A stretch of DNA of 64,000 nucleotides from Defluviitaleaceae bacterium (GTDB lineage: Bacteria > Bacillota > Clostridia > Lachnospirales > WQUN01): NCBI GenBank assembly GCA_009777845.1, contig WRLD01000008.1, positions 1 to 64,000 on the forward strand, in the 5' to 3' direction. Below the pieces are notes generated by a model. The model worked only from the letters and a program-made list of their open reading frames with translations. It ran no database searches and was not told where the DNA came from. Shown here in pieces: positions 59,601 to 64,000 of the stretch. A program made the translations under genes and the position numbers. The first letter of the stretch is position 1, and the number at the start of each line of letters is the position of its first letter.

Positions 59601-61713
59601 CGCTCCAATTAGCCCCCCACGCCCACGCCGTGCCGTCATCATTGATTATCGCCGCCGCGCTGTCCCTAGCCGCCGAAACGGCTCTTACATCGCTTAGCCC
59701 AACGACCTGCACAGGCGTATGCCTAGTAGCGGTCGTTCCGTCCCCTAGCTGACCGTAGCTGTTCTTGCCCCAAGCCCACGCCGTGCCGTCACTTTTCACG
59801 GCCAGAGAATAATCGGCACTCGCCGCTATTGCCGTTACATTGTACAAGTCCGCGACTTGCACTGGCGTATACCTAGAATAATTTGTTCCGTCACCAGTAC
59901 CTAGCTGACCGTCCCAATTAGAACCCCATGCCCAAACTGTGCCGTCATTTGTTAATGCTAGGGTATGCGAATCTCCTGCCGCTATTGCCGTTACGCCGTA
60001 CAAGCCGCCAACCTGCACAGGGGTAAGGCTTTGGATAGACATTCCGCTGTTTGTCCCCAACTGACCCGAACTATTCCAACCCCAAGCCCACACTGTGCCG
60101 TCACTTTTTAATGCCGCGCTGTGTTGGTTGCTCACCGCTATTGACGTTACATTGTGCAAGCCGACAGCCTGCACAGGGGTAAGTCGGTCGGTAGTTGTGC
60201 CGTCCCCTAGCTGCCCTTGTTCGTTCCAACCCCACGCCCAAACAGTGCCGTCTTTTTTTAGGGCTACTGTGTGACCGCCGCTTGTGGCTACCATGGGCTT
60301 TGTGCCTGTGCTTGGCGGCGAAAGCTCAGTGCCGCCTAAGTTTAGGAAGCCCTCGCCGTATTGCCCTAGAACCTGCACAGGGGTGTTGCTATTGTCGCCT
60401 ATTCCTCCGTTGCCGAGCTGACCGTCCCAGTTGACCCCCCACGCCCAAACCGTGCCGTCACTTTTTAGGGCTACGCTATGGTACATGCCTGCCGAAATTG
60501 CCGCCGCGTCACTTAGCCTTGCGACCCGAGCAGGATAATGCTTCTCAGAATATGTTCCGTCCCCTAATTGACCGTAGCCATTCCAGCCCCACGCCCAAAC
60601 CGTGCCATCGTCCTTTAACGCTACTGTATTCTGCCAATTCGCCGATATTGCCGTTACATTGCTTAAATAAGCGACCTGCACAGGGGCGGCACTGCCGCTA
60701 AGTGTGTCCTCGCCATTCCCTAGCTGACCGCACGAATTATTGCCCCACGCCCAAACCGTGCCGTCATTTTTTAGGGCTACCGTATGCTCGTAAGCCGCCG
60801 AAACTGCCGTTACATCGCTTATTTCAATCTGTACTGGAATATAATTATGACTATAATTTGCGTTATTCGACTGGGCGTATAAATCTTCCCCCCATATCCA
60901 GACCGTGCCGTCATTTTTTACGGCTGCGGTATACCTCTCGCCCGCGGAAATTGCCTTTACATCGCTTAGCCCATGAACCTGCACAGGGGTAAGGCTACGC
61001 TCGCCTGTTCCGTCCCCGAGCTGTCCATTGCCATTATGCCCCCATGCCCAGACCGTGCCGTCGTTTTTTAGCACTACGGTATGCTCTCTGCCTGCCGCTA
61101 TTGCCACTACATCGCTTATACAGTCAAGCTGTACAGGGGTGGAATGTCTGTCGTTATATGTCCCTAGCCCTAGCTGACCGTACGTATTATCGCCCCACGC
61201 CCAGAGAGTGCCATCGTCTTTTAGGGCTATGGAGTGGTTTATACCCGCCGTTATTGCCGTTATATTGTCTAAGCCGTAGACCTGCACAGGGGTGGGGCTT
61301 GCGGTGGTTGTTCCGTCGCCGAGTTGACCGTAGTAATTATTGCCCCAAGACCAGACTGTGCCGTCATTTTTTAGTGCGAGGGTGTGAATACCGCCTGCTG
61401 ATATTGTGGGGGTTGTGGTAAATTCGGGGGTTGATGTAAGTATGGGTTGGTTGGGGAGCGGTGTTGTTGTGGAGAATGGCGTGTTGTTTGCTCGGTTGGT
61501 GTGCGGTGTTGTTGTGGGCAATAGCGTGTTGTTTGCTTGGTTGGCTTGCGGTGTTGTTGCGGGCAATATCGTGCTGTTTGCTTCGAGGGGTGGCTCGGGT
61601 GAGGTCGCAAAGATTGCGGTGGGTGTGAGAATTATTATTGCGGACATTAGAAGTGCTAGGGTGCGTGATAGGGTACGTCCTAGGGTACGTCCCTGCCATT
61701 TTTTGGTTTTCAT
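56620..61713 (-). CDS. Giant secreted RCC1 protein with four seven-bladed propellers
   Basis: A 1697-aa exported protein: signal peptide (TLALLMSAIIILTPTAIFA), a Thr/Pro/Asn-rich linker with a repeated ANNT-L-P-TTP unit (~40-95), then 28 RCC1 repeats. They fall into four blocks of seven at ~100-465, 471-835, 841-1195 and 1201-1560, separated by short linkers (FLNLGGTELS; LLTLGSSTSS; FLNLATSTIK). An InlB repeat (~1566-1630) and a dockerin-like domain ([20 protein letters not shown]) end it. Each block equals the single propeller of the two short paralogues. ATG 61713 has a GAGAGGGG SD and no homopolymer problem. Ligand unknown; RCC1 propellers bind proteins or chromatin in eukaryotes, but bacterial secreted ones are uncharacterised. 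Confidence 0.85.
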   Translation of the reverse strand: MKTKKWQGRTLGRTLSRTLALLMSAIIILTPTAIFATSPEPPLEANSTILPATTPQANQANNTLLPTTTPHTNRANNTPFSTTTPLPNQPILTSTPEFTTTPTISAGGIHTLALKNDGTVWSWGNNYYGQLGDGTTTASPTPVQVYGLDNITAITAGINHSIALKDDGTLWAWGDNTYGQLGLGTYNDRHSTPVQLDCISDVVAIAAGREHTVVLKNDGTVWAWGHNGNGQLGDGTGERSLTPVQVHGLSDVKAISAGERYTAAVKNDGTVWIWGEDLYAQSNNANYSHNYIPVQIEISDVTAVSAAYEHTVALKNDGTVWAWGNNSCGQLGNGEDTLSGSAAPVQVAYLSNVTAISANWQNTVALKDDGTVWAWGWNGYGQLGDGTYSEKHYPARVARLSDAAAISAGMYHSVALKSDGTVWAWGVNWDGQLGNGGIGDNSNTPVQVLGQYGEGFLNLGGTELSPPSTGTKPMVATSGGHTVALKKDGTVWAWGWNEQGQLGDGTTTDRLTPVQAVGLHNVTSIAVSNQHSAALKSDGTVWAWGWNSSGQLGTNSGMSIQSLTPVQVGGLYGVTAIAAGDSHTLALTNDGTVWAWGSNWDGQLGTGDGTNYSRYTPVQVADLYNVTAIAASADYSLAVKSDGTAWAWGKNSYGQLGDGTTATRHTPVQVVGLSDVRAVSAARDSAAAIINDDGTAWAWGANWSGKLGDGTSTNRHSPVQVVGLDNIAEISLGNSHTMAVKNDGTLWAWGSNFNGELGIGSESVWGSNTPIEVTSISDVTAIAVGEWHTIAVKKDGTVWAWGENDGGQLGDGTTTHRSTPAQVISAYDTGLLTLGSSTSSTRPMVAAGSSHTVALKNDGTVWAWGGNWDGQLGIGTTEHSPIPVRVGIDNVKEIAAGERHTVALKNDGTVWAWGASVYGHLDYVEYVDSLVPVQIMGLHDIKAIAAGRNHTVAITEYGDVLAWGDNGRGQLGLGEDNYYSARYPSHVYGLYDVTAISAGEGHTVALKSDGTVWAWGYNGYGQIGLDGVYDSPIPVQVGGISHATAVSAGYEHTAAVKSDGTVWTWGNNGHGQLGYELDSYAYFVATPTQVPDLGGVTAISAGRQHTAALKGNGEVWAWGDNMFGGVNPHGYTPVELEELRDITAVSAGAHHTVAVRNDGTVWAWGHNWDGQLGDGTTHDSSTPVLIRNGSFLNLATSTIKLGATVSAGGEHTVAVKNDGTVWTWGANLQGQLGLGGEVYTNNSNMPVQAADLRSIKAIAAGGEHTVALRDDGTVWTWGANWHGQLGLADGAHYSQDMPAQVMDIRNVIAVAAGAHHTVALKDDGTVWAWGSNNYGQLGNGAYIHQSDIPVQVMDLTDVIAIAAGDSHSVAVKNDGTVWAWGANWYGELGDGTTNESRTPVQAVGLDGVTAISAGYYHTVAVKNDGTAWAWGYNSMGQLGDGTFDNRLMPVQVVGLYEVTAITAGGSYSVALKGDGTVWAWGINWGGQLGDGTYYDSSTPVQVVGISGVAEVSAGWRHTVAVKNDGTVWTWGYNWYGQLGDGTNADSNFPVQVVDDDGWDYFNLNKTRQDYTVIFHLNGGTRICGGETEQAVPRYGAAFAPEVVRSGWIFDGWDVDFGVVLENMVVTAQWLRLGAITNRGESVSSADVVWVARHVAGHAGFELAEWDKRLVDMNGDGVVDAADVSALLRWLVGWELES

Positions 61714-62488
61714 TGTTTGTTTCCCCTCTCTGATTTTTAAATTACGTGTTTATTAAAATCCGTTAAATCCGCGATTCATTGCCTGTTATGCCACGCTCCC
61801 TCTGCTTTGTGCCTCTGTGCGAACTACTGTGTGAAAAAATCTTTTTGATAAATAAAAAACTTAGGTAAAGTGTAAAGCCTCGTTCTTTAGTTTAAAAGAT
61901 TTTTTCACACAGAGGCACAGAGGGCGAGAGGCACAGCAGGAGCGAAACGTGGATTTAAATATTGCATCTGTTGTTAGGGGCTTTGCAGGTTTTTTGTAGG
62001 GGACGGATTTATCCGTCCCGAGATTACCTCGTTCTGCGTTAATAGACGTTACCCCCGCCCCGAGTTGACGAACGTGCGTACTTCGGGACGGATAAATCCG
62101 TCCCCTACACCGTCCCGAGATTACCTTGTTCTGCGTTAATGGACGGTTACCGCCACAAATTGACGAACGTACGTACCTCGGGACGGATAAATCCGTCCCC
62201 TACACCGTCCCGATACGCCTATGTCCGTCATTTCGGGACGGCTACGCGGATTTAACGGATTTTAAAGGCATGGCACGCGGATTTACGCGGATTTCGCGGA
62301 TTTTGTCCACGCAAATTACTAAACGGCGATATATTTTCCCACGAGCCAATCCGCTAAATCCGCGTAAATCCGTCAAATCCGTGTTCCACTACCTTTAACT
62401 ACATGGATAAAAGCTGTACTCCACTGTCGTCAATTTACACGGAAAAAATCCGCGTTCCATGCCTTTAAAAATCTGCTAAATCCACGTT
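61714..62488. repeat. Repeat block: ~145-bp inverted repeat, A pair and B copy
   Basis: At 61795-61935, CCCTCTGCTTTGTGCCTCTGTG and TGTGTGAAAAAATCTTTT pair with AAAAGATTTTTTCACACA and GAGGCACAGAGGG, a separate inverted-repeat element (family C). Family A copies follow at 61996-62108 and, sharing an end, to 62203. A B copy with the inverted AACGGCGATATATTTTCCC core spans ~62236-62390, and short B fragments continue to 62490. No gene is seen. Confidence 0.75.
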
Positions 62489-62728
62489 CTACGCCTTTAA
62501 AACCTTAACCCTTTCTGGTACAGTATACCCCTGCACTTTTTCCGATGCACTCTCAAACAGCTCTTGGGCAGTTAAATCTTCCCATAAATTTTCACGCCAT
62601 TTTGTGTAATCAAATTCATTTGTATTTATTATGGAAATAAAAATTTCGGTTTCAACTACACCAAGATTTTCTCTTAAAAGTTTCATTCCTGCACTCATTA
62701 TAGCGGCGGTTTGCGTGTCTGCGTACAT
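62489..62728 (-). CDS. Antitoxin-like small protein paired with the PIN toxin
   Basis: A 79-aa protein (MYADTQTAAIMSAGMKLLRE, then FDYTKWRENLWEDLTAQE). Small helical proteins with an (R/K)ENLG...DYT(K/R) pattern often accompany PIN-domain genes as putative antitoxins. ATG 62728 has GGAGGAATT upstream and overlaps the PIN stop (TAATG). The longer frame to 62743 is not needed. The gene order is toxin first, antitoxin second. Confidence 0.65.
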   Translation of the reverse strand: MYADTQTAAIMSAGMKLLRENLGVVETEIFISIINTNEFDYTKWRENLWEDLTAQELFESASEKVQGYTVPERVKVLKA

Positions 62729-63177
62729 TATAAATTCCTCCATATCCCTAGAAATTCAATCGGGTTTAATATTTTAATTCGTGGGTCTTGAAATTTTGCA
62801 AGGCGTTTGTCTGTTGTGATTAAATAATCGCAATTCGCAATAATTGCACACGCCGTATGCGATGCGTCTTTCAATTTGATTCCTGTACTCATAATTTCTT
62901 CAGTTAGGGAGATAGCAGCGGTATTTTTGAGTTCGCCTATTAAGAATGTTGCGTTGCTCTCAATAAATTCCAGTATAGAAAGGCTAGTGTCCTCAAAAGG
63001 GCTATCGCTAAGCTCTTTTACGGTTATTGTCGAATACACAAGCTCCAACACGCCATATTTTATAAGGGCTTGTATAAACATTTTCGCTTGTGTTTCTTCT
63101 TGAATTTTTATGTCCTTTTGGTTGTCAAACGGTCTGCCGTAACAGCAATTATCAAGATAAATACGAGGCTTTGACAT
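62728..63177 (-). CDS. PIN-domain toxin-like nuclease
   Basis: A 149-aa PIN-domain protein: IYLDNCCYGRPFDNQ at the N-terminus (first Asp), a central acidic Glu in VKELSDSPFED, and DASHTACAIIANCDYLITTD (third and fourth acidic residues) near the C-terminus. All acidic residues of a PIN active site appear to be present, so it is likely an active RNase. It forms a TA pair with the downstream ORF. The start ATG 63177 lies 24 bases from the threonine dehydrogenase stop, with AAAGGGCGTTT as SD. Confidence 0.75.
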   Translation of the reverse strand: MSKPRIYLDNCCYGRPFDNQKDIKIQEETQAKMFIQALIKYGVLELVYSTITVKELSDSPFEDTSLSILEFIESNATFLIGELKNTAAISLTEEIMSTGIKLKDASHTACAIIANCDYLITTDKRLAKFQDPRIKILNPIEFLGIWRNL

Positions 63178-63201
63178 TTTTTAAACGCCCTTTCCTGTTC
63201 C

Positions 63202-64000
63202 CTAACTCCAGTCAAGTATAATCTTCCCCGACCGCCCAGAAGCCATCAACCCAAACGCTTCCGCAAACTCCGTATACCTAAACTCGTGCGTAATGATTTT
63301 GGAAATCTCGTCCACAAGCCCCGACTGCAAAAGCGCGTTCATTTGATACCAGGTATCAAATACCTCGCGCCCATACACGCCTTTTAGTGTCAAATTCTTG
63401 TTAATCATTTTGTCCCATTCTATTTTCGCCTCTGGCGGCAGAAAGCCAAGAATCGCGATTTTTCCGCCGTTTGCCATCACGTCTATCATATCGTTGAACG
63501 CCGAGGCAGAGCCAGACATTTCCAGCCCTATGTCGAAGCCCTCCACCATGGACGGCACTTCCTGTGCCATTACATCAGCTATTTTTTGTGTGCGTACGTC
63601 TACCGTGGCTGTCGCGCCTAGCAGCTTTGCCTTTTTTAGCTTTTCCTCGTTTATATCCGTTACTACTATGTTTCTTGCGCCCGCGCGGCGTAAAATCGGT
63701 ATGGACATCAAGCCAATCGGCCCCGCGCCAGTGACGAGAACGTCCTCGCTTAATACGTCAAAGGAACGCACCGTATGCGTTGCGTTCCCGAGCGGGTCCA
63801 TAATGCTTAGTATGTTTAGCGGAATATTCTTGTCGCAGTGCCAGAGATTACTCGCAGGGAATAAAAAATATTCGGCAAATACACCGTCCGTGTTTACGCC
63901 TATGCCCTTGGTACGGCTGCACAAATGCGCCGAGCCTGTTATGCAGTGCCGACAATTTCCGCAAAATAGGTGTCCCTCGCCGCTTACCAAATCGCCGACC
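63202..64000 (-). CDS. tdh: L-threonine 3-dehydrogenase, N-terminus outside the window
   Basis: A 266-residue part of a zinc-dependent medium-chain dehydrogenase matching threonine dehydrogenase: VGDLVSGEGH, the structural zinc cysteines CGNCRHC...C (around residue 10), FDPLGNATHTVRSFDVL-type segment (here MDPLGNA), the NAD motif GAGPIGLMS, VTDINEEKL, GFDIGLEMSG and KGVYGREVFDTWYQM. It oxidises threonine to 2-amino-3-oxobutyrate, the substrate of Kbl. The N-terminal ~80 residues with the catalytic zinc Cys lie beyond position 64000. On this strand it is upstream of kbl. Confidence 0.88.
   Translation of the reverse strand, partial: VGDLVSGEGHLFCGNCRHCITGSAHLCSRTKGIGVNTDGVFAEYFLFPASNLWHCDKNIPLNILSIMDPLGNATHTVRSFDVLSEDVLVTGAGPIGLMSIPILRRAGARNIVVTDINEEKLKKAKLLGATATVDVRTQKIADVMAQEVPSMVEGFDIGLEMSGSASAFNDMIDVMANGGKIAILGFLPPEAKIEWDKMINKNLTLKGVYGREVFDTWYQMNALLQSGLVDEISKIITHEFRYTEFAEAFGLMASGRSGKIILDWS

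Overview
The window looks like a chromosomal segment of an anaerobic, endospore-forming member of the Clostridia. The evidence is a spore-coat basement-layer pair (SpoIVA and a SipL-like SPOCS/LysM protein), a CotS-family coat protein, Veg, a GH9 cellulase with a Gram-positive type cell-wall sorting tail, dockerin-like and SLH surface modules, and consensus sigma-A promoters with strong Shine-Dalgarno (SD) sites. No rRNA, tRNA, CRISPR array or complete transposase was seen. Genus-level placement is not possible from this sequence alone.

Layout. 1-2.5 kb: edge of a prepilin-like gene, paired palindromes, veg and sipL. 2.5-7.3 kb: an EcsC-family gene, then a minus-strand radical-SAM / DUF2344 / RNase G operon. 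7.2-9.9 kb: an RCC1-repeat secreted protein with a poly-G tract in its start region, followed by dispersed repeats. 9.9-11.4 kb: cotS-like gene and a nucleotidyltransferase pair. 11.8-16.7 kb: a giant repetitive SLH-anchored protein. 17.5-19.4 kb: orphan HicB and spoIVA. 19.5-26.4 kb: minus-strand operon for an ABC sugar importer without its ATPase (binding protein, two permeases, NHL/TPR protein, Yip1 protein). 26.6-33 kb: type III restriction-modification. 33.3-38.7 kb: DUF378, glyS, DUF5711, nucleotidyltransferase, parA, parB, cupin. 39-41 kb: GH9. 41.9-45.4 kb: VanW-family gene and topB (convergent). 45.4-46.9 kb: MazEF and a second PemK-like toxin-antitoxin (TA) group. 47.7-51.2 kb: a large multidomain surface protein. 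51.2-52.6 kb: a repeat array. 52.6-53.0 kb: a type I TA locus. 53.1-64 kb: kbl and the 3' part of tdh, separated by about 9 kb holding two more RCC1 proteins, repeats and a PIN-domain TA pair.

Two themes stand out. The first is a family of secreted RCC1-repeat proteins. Two have exactly seven repeats (one beta-propeller each) and one has 28 repeats arranged as four sevens. All three end in an InlB-type repeat and a half-degenerate dockerin. The two small ones share an identical A7/G9 homopolymer just after SD-supported ATG codons that are out of frame with the protein, which suggests phase variation. The second theme is a heavy load of small non-autonomous repeats: a ~111-bp element with palindromic ~30-bp inverted ends (family A), a ~140-bp ATCCG-rich element (family B), a 164-bp MITE (family D), and others. 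They fill nearly every accessory intergenic gap, form a 146-bp-period tandem array, and in places supply stop codons or gene ends.

Predicted post-transcriptional control recurs: SD-sequestering hairpins precede both sipL and spoIVA, RNase G appears to start at an AUA codon overlapping the upstream stop, and a compact toxin/antisense-RNA pair has both promoters and both terminators visible. All calls come from reading the sequence; no database search was run.
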